Origin: [Synechococcus] sp. NIES-970
Lineage (GTDB): Bacteria; Cyanobacteriota; Cyanobacteriia; Cyanobacteriales; MRBY01
NCBI GenBank assembly: GCA_002356215.1
Contig: AP017959.1
Location: 310,001 to 374,000, forward strand
Length of the DNA stretch: 64,000 nt
Direction of reading: 5' to 3'
Shown one piece after another: positions 18,324 through 27,425 of this stretch. Both the position numbers and the translations under genes were made by a program. The notes under the pieces were generated by a model. The model ran no database searches, was not told where the DNA came from, and saw only the letters and a program-made list of their open reading frames with translations. Each line of letters starts with the position of its first letter. The stretch's first letter is position 1.

Positions 18324-19310
18324 ATGCTGTCTACCATCAATAGTCAACAATTACTCCAGCACTATGCCGCAGGCCAACGGCTGTTCCATAGGCTTGATTG
18401 CGTGGCAGCGAGTCTGAGTGGTTCAGATTTGTCCCATGCCAGCTTTTCTGAGGGAAATTTTGCAACGGCCTCCCTAGCGCGGACAAACCTATCCCATTGC
18501 CATTTCCGGCGGGCGAATCTAGAGCAGGCTTTTTTGTACGGAGCCGACCTAAGCTACGCCAAACTCGACCACGCCGATTTAACTCGGGCCGATCTAACAA
18601 AGGTCAATCTCCAAGGGGCAACCTTAATTCGCGCTATTCTCACCGAAGCCCAATTGAGTGGCGCAATTATGCGGTGGGTTACTTTCTTTATGGCGGACTT
18701 GCAACAGGTGAATCTCTGTGGAGCCAACTTGACCGGGGTGAATTTTCGGGGGGCAAATTTAACTGGTGCTGATCTGAGTTGGACAAATCTCAGCCAAGCT
18801 AAGCTCAGTGGCGCTATTTTAAAAGACGCCAATTTACATGGGGCGCGGTTACAAGAGGCCTATCTCAATGGGGTTGACTTTCGGGAACGGGATTTCAGTG
18901 GTTTAAATTGCGCTGGGGTGCTGTTCAGTGGTGGCAAAGGCAATGAAATGAATTTAGTAGGCACAAATTTAACGGGGTCAACTTTGCGCTTTACCAATTT
19001 TCAGGGGGCGAATTTTCAACAGGCTTGCCTCAATGAAGCGGATTTACAGCATGCCAATTTAACCAATGCCAATTGCCAAGGGCTTGAGGCGATCGCCAGC
19101 AATTTTCAGAGGGCAGAATTAGTAAATGTTGATTTTCGCGATGCCAACCTCCAGGAGGCCGATTTTCGGGGGGCGAATTTGACCGGGGCTAACTTGGCCG
19201 GCGCTCAACTTCAGGGGGCTGATTTGCGGGGGGCAAAGCTAGACAGAAGACAAATACAGCCTGCGATTGTTGGTTTTAGTTCTCCCTTAGAAGCCCCCCT
19301 GGCTTGTTAA
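18324..19310 (+). CDS. pentapeptide-repeat protein
   Basis: About 328 residues from the ATG at 18324; an in-frame TTG lies four codons upstream. Almost the entire length from about residue 35 consists of A(D/N)LxX repeats (ANLTGADLSWTNLSQAKL and similar), which fold as a right-handed square beta-helix. A short spacer near 190-210 (FRERDFSGLNCAGVLF) breaks the pattern. No signal peptide or membrane segment is visible, so it is probably cytosolic. Such proteins are abundant in cyanobacteria and mostly of unknown function; nothing here points to gyrase protection. It stands alone between two intergenic regions. Confidence 0.85.
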   Translation: MLSTINSQQLLQHYAAGQRLFHRLDCVAASLSGSDLSHASFSEGNFATASLARTNLSHCHFRRANLEQAFLYGADLSYAKLDHADLTRADLTKVNLQGATLIRAILTEAQLSGAIMRWVTFFMADLQQVNLCGANLTGVNFRGANLTGADLSWTNLSQAKLSGAILKDANLHGARLQEAYLNGVDFRERDFSGLNCAGVLFSGGKGNEMNLVGTNLTGSTLRFTNFQGANFQQACLNEADLQHANLTNANCQGLEAIASNFQRAELVNVDFRDANLQEADFRGANLTGANLAGAQLQGADLRGAKLDRRQIQPAIVGFSSPLEAPLAC

Positions 19311-19343
19311 ATCATGGGCTGATATTGCCGGAAAATATGTCCC

Positions 19344-19366
19344 GCTGCGACAAAAATTGTCGTAGC
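19344..19366 (+). terminator. 10-bp hairpin after the pentapeptide gene
   Basis: GCTGCGACAA and TTGTCGTAGC pair over ten positions (one G-U) around an AAA loop, 34 bases after the stop codon. The T-rich run follows only after about 20 bases, so this is either a weak intrinsic terminator or a 3'-end stabilising stem. Confidence 0.4.
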
Positions 19367-19520
19367 CAATGGAATTTTGTAAATTTTTTTGACGGTAGTA
19401 GTTTCAAGTATTTTGACTTACACTAGGTCATTAGTTCCCAGCCACACGATTGGTTTAAATGCTGATTTTGGCGAGGAACGCTCTTTATAAACTATCTTCA
19501 GCTGGACCCTCAGAAGCTCA

Positions 19521-21290
19521 ATGTTTGCCTTGCGAGATCTCATTACCCTTAGCACCAGTAGCCTTGTTGTTCTCTGTAGCGGCGGCGGGGCGATCGCCCA
19601 GATAGAAACTCCCCAATCTCTCCCCCCAGATGCTTCCCTAGAAGATCAGTCTCCGGCCGGTGACCCAGTACTGTCTCCCACAGTCGTTCCCGCCGACCTA
19701 GATACTTCTTTTTTACCCAATCTTGGCGGTTTGAGCGAGCCAACTACCCTCGCCGCTTCCGCCCAGACTCCCGAAATACAACTGTCTCCCTCACCCCACC
19801 TTGGTAACCTCCAAGCTCCAGCCCTCGTGGCCCAAGCAGAAATGCCCGGGGGTGATTCGACGGTGCCAGAGGCGGCCAACGAAGTCGAAATCCCAACAAG
19901 CAACGACAATCGACCGACCCCCACGGCACAGCCCCTGCCCTCTGACCAGGTCGAAAATGTCGAATTGCAAGAGCTATTAGTGCCGATCGAAAACCCTGCG
20001 GTCACAGTACCTCAAACTGCGGAAGCCGTGACTGTGAACGATGGCATCGATTTAACCTTAGAAGACACGGTTCGTTTGGCCCTAGAACGTAACGAATCGC
20101 TCCAAGAGGCCCGTTTGAACTATGAGCGCGCTGAGGCCCAAATTCGTGAGGCGATCGCCGCCGAACTACCGACCATCAGTAACCAAGTAGACTTGACCTA
20201 CAGCGATAGTGCCAGTGGTGCCCTCCAGGGCAGAGCCCTCGGCCGCGATTCCAATTCCAGCACCTCCCTCAATGGCCGCCTGGAAGTAAACTATGACATC
20301 TATACCGGGGGGCGTCGTTCGGCTCAGGTAGAAGCAGCGCGCACCCAACGACAGATCGCCGAATTAGACATTGAACGGTTGACAGAAGAAATCCGCGCTG
20401 CCGCCGCGATCAGTTACTACGATCTGCAGAGCGCCGATGCCCAGGTGGTGATTGAGCAAAGTGCAGTATTCGACGCCACCCAAAGTTTGCGGGATGCAAC
20501 CCTCCTTGAGCAGGCGGGGCTCGGGACGCAATTTGATGTACTCCGGGCGGAGGTGGAACTCGCAAATGTGCAGCAACGCTTAAACCTCGCTGAAGCCAAT
20601 CAGAAAACCAGTCGCCGTCAATTAGCCCAGCTTCTGAGTCTAGAGCCGACTATTGACCCGCGTACTGCTGACGAAATTGATCTAGCTGGCCGCTGGGAAA
20701 TTTCTCTACCAGAAACTATTGTTCTGGCACTGCAAAATCGCCAAGAACTCCGCCAACAGCTCCTCCAACGGGAAATTGATGGTCAACAGGAACGCATTGC
20801 CCTAGCTGCGGTACGACCGACGGTGAGTGTTTTTGCCAATTATGATTTGCTTGAAGTTTTCGATGATGGCCTTGGCCTGGCTGATGGGTTGTCAATCGGG
20901 GCGAGGATGCGTTGGAACTTTTTTGATGGCGGGGCGGCGGTAGCCCGGGCTGATCAGGAAGAAGTAGACCAGGCGATCGCCGAAAATCGTTTTGTTGACC
21001 AGCGTAACCGCATCCGGTTAGCTGTAGAAACGGCTTACTATAACCTTGAAGCGAGCGAACAAAATATCACCACGGCAGCTTCGGCAGTGACCCTGGCGGA
21101 AGAAAGTTTACGGCTGGCCCGAATGCGCTTTAATGCGGGGGTTGGGACCCAAACCGATGTCATCTCCGCCCAGACGGGTCTAAATACTGCCCGGGGCAAT
21201 TATCTCCAAGCGGTGACTGATTACAACCGCGCCTTTGCCCAGCTCAAACGGGAAGTTGGCTTGGGTGACCGAATCCTCGCTAACGAGTAG
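19521..21290 (+). CDS. TolC-family outer-membrane efflux channel with long N-terminal extension
   Basis: 589 residues. A signal sequence (1-27, ending AIAQ) is followed by about 150 residues rich in Pro, Ser, Glu and Thr (PETPQ-like low complexity), then two OEP repeats (about 185-380 and 395-585), each with long coiled-coil helices. The sequence DDGIDLTLEDTVRLALERNESL marks the start of the barrel-tunnel domain. It is the likely outer-membrane exit duct for type I secretion and drug efflux, as is Slr1270 in Synechocystis. The extension is common in cyanobacterial homologues. No inner-membrane partner lies next to it; an MFS exporter is at 62245. Confidence 0.88.
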   Translation: MFALRDLITLSTSSLVVLCSGGGAIAQIETPQSLPPDASLEDQSPAGDPVLSPTVVPADLDTSFLPNLGGLSEPTTLAASAQTPEIQLSPSPHLGNLQAPALVAQAEMPGGDSTVPEAANEVEIPTSNDNRPTPTAQPLPSDQVENVELQELLVPIENPAVTVPQTAEAVTVNDGIDLTLEDTVRLALERNESLQEARLNYERAEAQIREAIAAELPTISNQVDLTYSDSASGALQGRALGRDSNSSTSLNGRLEVNYDIYTGGRRSAQVEAARTQRQIAELDIERLTEEIRAAAAISYYDLQSADAQVVIEQSAVFDATQSLRDATLLEQAGLGTQFDVLRAEVELANVQQRLNLAEANQKTSRRQLAQLLSLEPTIDPRTADEIDLAGRWEISLPETIVLALQNRQELRQQLLQREIDGQQERIALAAVRPTVSVFANYDLLEVFDDGLGLADGLSIGARMRWNFFDGGAAVARADQEEVDQAIAENRFVDQRNRIRLAVETAYYNLEASEQNITTAASAVTLAEESLRLARMRFNAGVGTQTDVISAQTGLNTARGNYLQAVTDYNRAFAQLKREVGLGDRILANE

Positions 21291-21313
21291 TCAGATTGCT
21301 TAACGCCCCAACC

Positions 21314-23080
21314 CTAGGGGCTGGTTTTTGTGCGGAGCCAACGTTCGATACTTTGGGCGATTGCCCCGGCCAATTGATCTTGAGCTTGGGGCTCAGTAAT
21401 CCATTCAAATTCTGTGGGATTAATCATAAAGCCCAGTTCCATCAATACCGATGGAGCTTCGTGGGGGCGAGTCAGGGCGAGGTTATTCCAGAAAACGCCA
21501 TAGCTGGGACGATCTAAGCGGCTCGTCAGTTCATCATGGAGAAATTGGGCTAGATCATGGGCCTGGGGATGGTACCAAAACATGCCAATTCCCGCTGTGT
21601 TTTCGGCGTCCCCGGCATCGGGGAGAGCATTGTAATGGACAGACAGGGCTAAGGTCGGTTGGCCATTGGCAATGGCCGCCTGGCGATCGCCTAAAGAAAC
21701 GTCCCGGTCATCGGTGCGAGTGAGGATCACATTCGCCCCCTTTGCTGTGAGTTGCTGTTGAATTTTTTGGGAGATCAAAAGATTAATCGCCTTTTCGGGA
21801 TAGCCCGTGGGGCCGAGGGCGCCGGACTCACTGCCCCCATGGCCAGGATCTAGCAAAATAGTTGCCCCTTGGAGAGAATTCGTCCCCAGTTGTGGGGGAT
21901 GACGGAGGGAAAGGATGAGATTATTTCCTTCGTAGCGCAGCTCATAGCCCCATTGTTGGTCGGTTTTCAGGCGAAAATCGTAGCGGATCGTTTCTGGATC
22001 TACCTGGGCCCAGTCAAGACGACGAATTACGGGGCTTTCTGCTAGGTAAATCGTATCTGTTTGGGCGATCGCCTGGTGGAGGGTCAAGCTAAAGGTGTCG
22101 TCGTTCTGGGCAACGGCTACAGGCACAGGCCTTTGGAGAGGAAAAATCACCTCGGTGCTGGTCGCTTGGGTCTGCGATCGCACACTGCGAATGGTGCTGG
22201 TGGGGAGCACCGCGCCTTGGATCGGTTGGGTTTCATTGGCCCGAATCCAGGCCCCATAGTCAAGGCGTAGCCAATCCCCTTCTTTTCCAGTCACTAGGGC
22301 TTGGGTCCCCTGGGGGAGGGGGGTGAGGCGAGAAAAATCCGTTCCCGGCCCTGTCCGTGCCACCCCAGCGGCACTGGTGACGGCGATCGCCCCCAATGCT
22401 TGGGAATTTAGAATTTCAATATTACCGAGACTAGCAGCTGTACTCGTGCGTCCCTGGAAATTCATTTGGTAGCGGGCTTGCCCCAAATTACCCGGCTCAC
22501 TAAAACGCTGACACCCTCCATAGGTTCCAGTAAAGCTGCCAGTCGGTGCTTCATTGTCTAGGGTCAAAACAGCCGCATTACTCGGGAGAACTGCCCCCAT
22601 CTGGGGCTGCAACGGGAAAGACTCACGACCAAGGGTAACACTGACTTGGGCTTGGGCCGGGGCTTGGACTTGAAAACAAACCAATTCCTGGGGTTGACGG
22701 GCGATCGCCACCGCAGGGAACGGCTCGGCTAATTCCCTAGGGGGGGTTATTGCACTAGCGAGGCGTTCAACCGTGACCACTTTTGTTTCTGTGGCTCCAG
22801 AGGGTTGGCGATAGGTCAGAGTAAAACGATTTTGTCCCACCGTTAGGGGAAAACTTGGGGCGAAATGACCCAGTTCACTGCGGGAGAGCCTCTGACCATT
22901 AACCTCTACCGTACCGGCCAGGGGCGCAGAACCAATCAAAAAAATCTGCTCTGCATTCGTTTGGTGGCTGTTGGGTGGATAGACGACCTGGAGGCGATCG
23001 CTCTGGCGGGGCAACTGGGAAAAGGCCGGCAACGTCAACATCATGGCCGAACCCAAGCCGAAAAATATTGCCTTCAACAT
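21314..23080 (-). CDS. N-acetylmuramoyl-L-alanine amidase with SH3b domain
   Basis: 588 residues. Signal peptide (1-22), two N-terminal beta domains, a bacterial SH3-like domain (about 230-295, ARTGPGTDFSRLTPLPQG), then an Amidase_3 catalytic domain (about 405-585). Zinc ligands and catalytic residues are visible in ILLDPGHGGSESGALG, the Glu of PEKAINLL, SVHYNALPD and VLMELGFM. It cuts the amide between MurNAc and the stem peptide during wall turnover or cell separation in the periplasm. Located 50 bp downstream of proA on the same strand; the two may share a transcript. Confidence 0.85.
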   Translation of the reverse strand: MLKAIFFGLGSAMMLTLPAFSQLPRQSDRLQVVYPPNSHQTNAEQIFLIGSAPLAGTVEVNGQRLSRSELGHFAPSFPLTVGQNRFTLTYRQPSGATETKVVTVERLASAITPPRELAEPFPAVAIARQPQELVCFQVQAPAQAQVSVTLGRESFPLQPQMGAVLPSNAAVLTLDNEAPTGSFTGTYGGCQRFSEPGNLGQARYQMNFQGRTSTAASLGNIEILNSQALGAIAVTSAAGVARTGPGTDFSRLTPLPQGTQALVTGKEGDWLRLDYGAWIRANETQPIQGAVLPTSTIRSVRSQTQATSTEVIFPLQRPVPVAVAQNDDTFSLTLHQAIAQTDTIYLAESPVIRRLDWAQVDPETIRYDFRLKTDQQWGYELRYEGNNLILSLRHPPQLGTNSLQGATILLDPGHGGSESGALGPTGYPEKAINLLISQKIQQQLTAKGANVILTRTDDRDVSLGDRQAAIANGQPTLALSVHYNALPDAGDAENTAGIGMFWYHPQAHDLAQFLHDELTSRLDRPSYGVFWNNLALTRPHEAPSVLMELGFMINPTEFEWITEPQAQDQLAGAIAQSIERWLRTKTSP

Positions 23081-23130
23081 TGAGATTTTTCTCCTAATGA
23101 AATCTTTTCCGGTATTTTTGCAGGGTAATT

Positions 23131-24402
23131 TTAGGGAGTACTATCTCCCTGGACTACCTGTTTGATCGTTGTAAAGCTTTCTAGACCAATTAAGCCCCGT
23201 CGATTTCCCTTTTGGTTCGAGACCCCAAGAAAAACCGAATCACTCCCCTGGGGATGGCGAGAAAAACAAGGGGAAGCATTGACATAAACCAAGGCACTAT
23301 CGATGCCCGCCGCAAATTGTCGACTTTCTTGGTAAGACTCCGTGATAATGCAGTCTGCATGGCCACCAGAGTTGCAGTTAATCTCAGTGATGGCAGCGGC
23401 GAGGTCGGGAACCCGTTTAAAGGCGACCACCTTAGCGAGATAGGCCTGTTGCCATTCCGTTGGCGCTGCGGGAACCAAATGTTCTGGAAATTCTGCGACT
23501 AAGTCAGGGCCACCCCGCAGTTCAAACCCTTGTTCTTTCAGCACTTTGAATAAGCCAATGAGATGGGATGTTTTTTGTTCTGGGCTAACTAGTACCTTTT
23601 CGATCGCATTGACCGCATCTGGTTCGTAGTTGTGGCTATCTTGGATAACACGACTAGCCAGGTCGAATTCGCCACTAGGGGAGAGATAAAGGTAGCAGTT
23701 ACCCACTGTTGTACGGAGAACAGGGGCAGTGGCATGTTGGACTACCTGTTGGATCATTTTGGGCCGACCATAGGGAATGATCAGATTGAGATATTGATCT
23801 TGGCCCACAAGTTCTTGTATGGTACAGCCTTCTTCGGAGGAGAGCGCTTCGACGCAACCCTGGGGCAAACCTTGGTCTGCCAGGGCTGTTTGCATGATGT
23901 TGGCAAATAAATGATTCGTGTGACTGGCTTCACCACAGCCGCGAATCACCAGGCTATTAGCCGTTTTGAGACTGAGACCAGCGGCGATCGCCCCCAATTC
24001 TGGTAGAGCTTCGTGGATCAAGCAAATGACCCCGAGGGGCATCCGCTGGGAATAGGTTTGGTAGCCACTGATTTGATAGGTGGCATTTTTAATGCGCTGG
24101 AGGGGATCGGGGAGTTTTGGTAGCCGCCGCAGGAGATCAATCGTTTTGTCTAAACGTTCTGGGGTCAGCTTGAGCCATTCCAAAATTAACTTTGGCACGG
24201 CCATTTCTCGGCTGGCTTCAAGATCTTTGGTGTTGGCCTCCAAGATTGTAGCGATGTTTTCTTCGATGGCATCGGCGATCGCCTCAATGCCGAGGTGACG
24301 CTCACTCCCTTTTAATAATTCCAGCTCAAGGGAAGCCCGGTGAGCCCGCCGGAGCGCCGCCACGATTGGCCCATCACCATCTCTTGGGGGAGTAGAAGCC
24401 AT
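23131..24402 (-). CDS. proA: ProA, gamma-glutamyl phosphate reductase
   Basis: 423 residues, the usual length. Aldehyde-dehydrogenase fold with the conserved start of the nucleotide domain (PLGVICLIHEALPELGAIAA), the block LVIRGCGEASHTNHL and the catalytic cysteine near residue 300 in EINCNSGGHADCIIT. It makes glutamate-5-semialdehyde for proline synthesis with NADPH. The first gene of a likely two-gene unit with the amidase. ATG start; about 255 bp upstream separates it from the divergent small protein gene. Confidence 0.92.
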   Translation of the reverse strand: MASTPPRDGDGPIVAALRRAHRASLELELLKGSERHLGIEAIADAIEENIATILEANTKDLEASREMAVPKLILEWLKLTPERLDKTIDLLRRLPKLPDPLQRIKNATYQISGYQTYSQRMPLGVICLIHEALPELGAIAAGLSLKTANSLVIRGCGEASHTNHLFANIMQTALADQGLPQGCVEALSSEEGCTIQELVGQDQYLNLIIPYGRPKMIQQVVQHATAPVLRTTVGNCYLYLSPSGEFDLASRVIQDSHNYEPDAVNAIEKVLVSPEQKTSHLIGLFKVLKEQGFELRGGPDLVAEFPEHLVPAAPTEWQQAYLAKVVAFKRVPDLAAAITEINCNSGGHADCIITESYQESRQFAAGIDSALVYVNASPCFSRHPQGSDSVFLGVSNQKGNRRGLIGLESFTTIKQVVQGDSTP

Positions 24403-24657
24403 TTGATTACCTATGAAAACCTCAAATTGCGTCTAAACAGGGACGCCAAACCTCACCAAATCATACTGATTGCCCTGGGGGATCGCAAGAATATTTGCGG
24501 GAAAGTACCGAAAAAACAGTCCTCCGGCAGAAAATACCACAACATTAATTTTTGTATTTTGTATCAAAATTTACAGAAATTAAAATAAAATAGATCGTTG
24601 AAGAGAAAAAATACACGCCAATCTTCTGGGGTTTGCGAATCAATTTGGAGTCAATCA

Positions 24658-24855
24658 ATGGGTACCCAACAACAGGCCCGCGCCCTTATGATGCGCCAAC
24701 ATCACGCTATCAAAAATCGACAAATGTCTCTCCTAAACCGTTCTGCTAGCGCCATTGGGATGGAAGCGGATGGAGATTATCAAGGCAAAATTCAAGGAAA
24801 ATTACCCCGTCAAGTCCTCGCTGACTATCGTCGCAGCAGCGCCACCATGAGTTGA
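24658..24855 (+). CDS. small basic protein, unknown function
   Basis: 65 residues beginning at the ATG at 24658, preceded by a good ribosome-binding site (GGAG, seven bases upstream). Basic N-terminal half (QQARALMMRQHHAIKNRQM), then RSASAIGMEADGDYQGKIQG and LPRQVLADYRRSSATMS. No Cys, membrane segment or signal. The upstream A+T-rich region (24540-24600) suits a promoter. I do not recognise the family, though the codon pattern and ribosome-binding site look real. It lies between divergent proA and the convergent DUF39 gene. Confidence 0.6.
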   Translation: MGTQQQARALMMRQHHAIKNRQMSLLNRSASAIGMEADGDYQGKIQGKLPRQVLADYRRSSATMS

Positions 24856-24903
24856 AGATCAAAGGCTATTGTCTGTTGTCGGACGAAAAACATTCCAGGA
24901 AAA

Positions 24904-26097
24904 TTAGAGCCGCTGGCTCCACTGGTCTTGGGAGAGAAAAGGGCGATCGCCACTGATGGGGGCCACAGGTTCTGTGAGGGTAAAATCACCAATGGTGATC
25001 CATTTTTTTAACGTTTCTGCCACCTGATCGGCGAGATACAAGCTGGTCACTGGAGCCACCTTGACCGTCTTTCCTTCGATGGTTAATTTGCCTGTTTTAA
25101 GCTGACCATAGCTGACGAGGCCAAAGGTGGGTCGTACCCGCCGGGGAATCGAAAAATCCATTACTGGGGCGACAATTTCCTTATCTTGGACGGCGCAGTG
25201 GGTGATGACTTCTTCATGGAGCACAGGCAGGGGGACCCCGACCCCCAACATCAAAGAAGGACCATATTTGGTGAAATAACAACCCCGTACCCATCGGGGA
25301 TCCATCTGTTTGGCATCACCGATGAGGGCGAGGGTAGAGGCTGGCCCTAGGGGGGTGCGGTTACCGAGGCGTTTTTGTAGGGGGAAATGTTGCGTACCTT
25401 CCCAGGCTACATAACCGATGCCCCCACCGAGAAAAATTTTTGTCCCGACCCCAATCAGTTCCAAATCCGGATCGTTTAACAGGGGGGAAATGGCCCCTGC
25501 ACAGGCGTAGACGGCATTGCCTAGATGGGGTTGGAGCGGCCCGAGATAAGTATATAAAGGGCGATCGCCGCCGTTGACCCCGACGATGAAATTTTGATAG
25601 AGGTTACGCGGGTTAAACAGATAAAACTGATTGATTTGATCTTTCGTGATTGTATTGTCCCAGGCGGCACGGGGGTAGCAGTCTGTCACATGGCCTAAGG
25701 CATGGAGATGAACTGCTTTCCCGGCGATGAGATCGGCGATTACATGGCCACCCCCTTTCTGGGAGAGGGGGCGATCGCCCATTTCCTGGGTTTCATTTTC
25801 GAGGGGATCTTCCATCATCGTCGCCCCGAGGCAGAGATCGACAGCCCCAAAGCCAGGATAGGCAGGAACTCCATTGAGCCAACATTTGCGAATTTTTATC
25901 GGCGGGTCGGTGTGGCCTAGGTTTAAAATTGCCCCCGAAGATTCCATCGGCTCGAATGTGCCCGTCGTAACCACATCCACCGTTGCTGCAATTTTTTTAA
26001 TGCCCCATTCAGCCACCCTCGCCTTGACCTCAGCCACCGTCCACACCACAGCTTGGCGGGCTAAAATTTTTTCGTTGATGCTGGCGATCGTTCTCAT
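24904..26097 (-). CDS. homocysteine biosynthesis protein (DUF39 / HcyBio family)
   Basis: 397 residues. Conserved opening (TIASINEKI...VVTTGTFEPM) and the block YPGFGAVDLCLGATMMED are characteristic of the DUF39 family, first linked in methanogens to making homocysteine from aspartate semialdehyde and sulfide. A family cysteine lies in DLCLGAT (about residue 88) and another in KCWLNGVP. Cyanobacteria carry it beside or instead of the standard trans-sulfuration route; sulfur donor and partner ferredoxin-like protein are not next to it here. ATG start. It may be transcribed with the 49-residue gene 41 bp upstream. Confidence 0.82.
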   Translation of the reverse strand: MRTIASINEKILARQAVVWTVAEVKARVAEWGIKKIAATVDVVTTGTFEPMESSGAILNLGHTDPPIKIRKCWLNGVPAYPGFGAVDLCLGATMMEDPLENETQEMGDRPLSQKGGGHVIADLIAGKAVHLHALGHVTDCYPRAAWDNTITKDQINQFYLFNPRNLYQNFIVGVNGGDRPLYTYLGPLQPHLGNAVYACAGAISPLLNDPDLELIGVGTKIFLGGGIGYVAWEGTQHFPLQKRLGNRTPLGPASTLALIGDAKQMDPRWVRGCYFTKYGPSLMLGVGVPLPVLHEEVITHCAVQDKEIVAPVMDFSIPRRVRPTFGLVSYGQLKTGKLTIEGKTVKVAPVTSLYLADQVAETLKKWITIGDFTLTEPVAPISGDRPFLSQDQWSQRL

Positions 26098-26138
26098 GGA
26101 AATACGCAGGGAAACTTATTTTCCATCCTAGGGGAAAA

Positions 26139-26288
26139 TTAAGCTTGGTTGCGCCGCCGTCGACAACGTTCAGAGCAATATTTCACCTCATCCCAACATT
26201 TTTCCCATTTTTTACGCCAGGTAAAGGGGAGACCGCAGACCATACAGGTTTTTGTGGGTAAATCGGCTTTTTTCCGTTGTCGTGCCAT
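26139..26288 (-). CDS. DUF2256 zinc-ribbon-like microprotein
   Basis: 49 residues; ATG at 26288, stop TAA at 26139. It reads [20 protein letters not shown], then [20 protein letters not shown] and RCRRRRNQA. Two Cys pairs (CxxC at 15-18 and CSERC at 38-42, plus Cys31) and a strongly basic end suggest zinc and perhaps nucleic-acid binding. It matches DUF2256, a short family widespread in bacteria and unannotated. It starts 15 bases after the sds stop and ends 41 bases before the DUF39 gene. Confidence 0.8.
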   Translation of the reverse strand: MARQRKKADLPTKTCMVCGLPFTWRKKWEKCWDEVKYCSERCRRRRNQA

Positions 26289-26303
26289 TTTTGCTGAAAT
26301 TCT

Positions 26304-27275
26304 TTAATACATCCGACTAAGGACATAATCAATCAAGTCGGTGAGGGCCACTTTCGAGGGGGACGGATCGAGGCACTCCAAGCTCTGGAGGGCTAAACGA
26401 CCGTGCTGGGCGGCTAATTCCTTGGCACGACTAATTCCATTGCTGTTGCGCACCATCGCCAGGGCTTTTTCAGAATCGCCATTTTCTGAAAATTCCCGTT
26501 CAATCAGCTGGGTTAAAGTGGGGTGCTCTTCCATGGCAAAAAGCGCTGGGGCAGTGATGTGGCCGCCGATGAGATCGGAACCTGCGGGTTTACCCAGCAC
26601 ATCGGTGGAGGCAGTAAAGTCTAAAATATCATCGACAATCTGGAAGGCAAGGCCCAAATTGCGGCCGTAGTCATAGAGGCGATCGCCAATTTCCGGTGCC
26701 ATTTCACTGAGCACAGCAGCGGCCTTGGCACTATTGGCAATCAGAGAGGCGGTCTTGTAATAGGACTTTTCGAGATAGACCTCTAGGGTCATCCCTGTGT
26801 CGAAGCGATTTAACCCCTGCTGAATTTCGCCCTCGGCAAAATCTTTAATCACTTCAGAGAGCAGCTTCACCACGGTGAGGTTGTCTAAATTGGCCAGATA
26901 CCAAGAGGACTGAGCAAAGAGAAAATCCCCGGCCAGCACAGCAATGCGATTATCAAACAAGCTATTGACCGTGGGCACATTCCGGCGGAGAGCGGCTTCA
27001 TCCACCACGTCGTCATGAACGAGGCTCGCGGTGTGGATCATTTCTGTAATTTCGGCCAAGCGTCGATGGCGTTGGGTCAACGGGCGATCGCCTAGGGTAG
27101 CTCGCGATGCCAACAGGACAATCGCCGGTCGAATTCGTTTCCCCCCTGCAGAGAACAGGTGCTCAGCTGCTGCCCCCAGGATCGGGTGTCGGGCACTAAT
27201 GAGCCGCGTCAGATTTTCACTGAGCTCCTTAAGGTCGGCTTCGACGGGAGAAAAAAGGGTAGTCGCTGAAATCAT
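26304..27275 (-). CDS. sds: solanesyl/polyprenyl diphosphate synthase
   Basis: 323 residues. Two Asp-rich motifs of trans-prenyltransferases: DDVVDE (near residue 91-96) and DDILD (near 218-222), with GGKRIRPA and AGDFLFAQSS between. The enzyme builds the long prenyl tail (C45) of plastoquinone from IPP and is close to cyanobacterial solanesyl diphosphate synthase; the upstream residues of the first motif (Ser-Leu-Val-His) suit a long product. ATG start, 150 bp after murI. The tail length is inferred from family, not visible. Confidence 0.88.
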   Translation of the reverse strand: MISATTLFSPVEADLKELSENLTRLISARHPILGAAAEHLFSAGGKRIRPAIVLLASRATLGDRPLTQRHRRLAEITEMIHTASLVHDDVVDEAALRRNVPTVNSLFDNRIAVLAGDFLFAQSSWYLANLDNLTVVKLLSEVIKDFAEGEIQQGLNRFDTGMTLEVYLEKSYYKTASLIANSAKAAAVLSEMAPEIGDRLYDYGRNLGLAFQIVDDILDFTASTDVLGKPAGSDLIGGHITAPALFAMEEHPTLTQLIEREFSENGDSEKALAMVRNSNGISRAKELAAQHGRLALQSLECLDPSPSKVALTDLIDYVLSRMY

Positions 27276-27380
27276 TATTAAGCCGAGGGAAACGAAATTT
27301 ACGAAAATTTACATATCCTATATTGTATGGCAATGGATTCGTTTCAGCAGAAAACCGCGATTTTTTGCTACGCCACACCG

Positions 27381-27398
27381 AGACTCCAGGGGGAGTCT
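27381..27398 (-). terminator. weak 7-bp hairpin between murI and sds
   Basis: AGACTCC pairs with GGAGTCT around a 4-base loop, 28 bases after murI. No T-run follows on the minus strand, so termination is doubtful; it may just be a transcript-stabilising stem. Confidence 0.3.
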
Positions 27399-27425
27399 GA
27401 GACTATTTTATGTAATTGACCCAAT

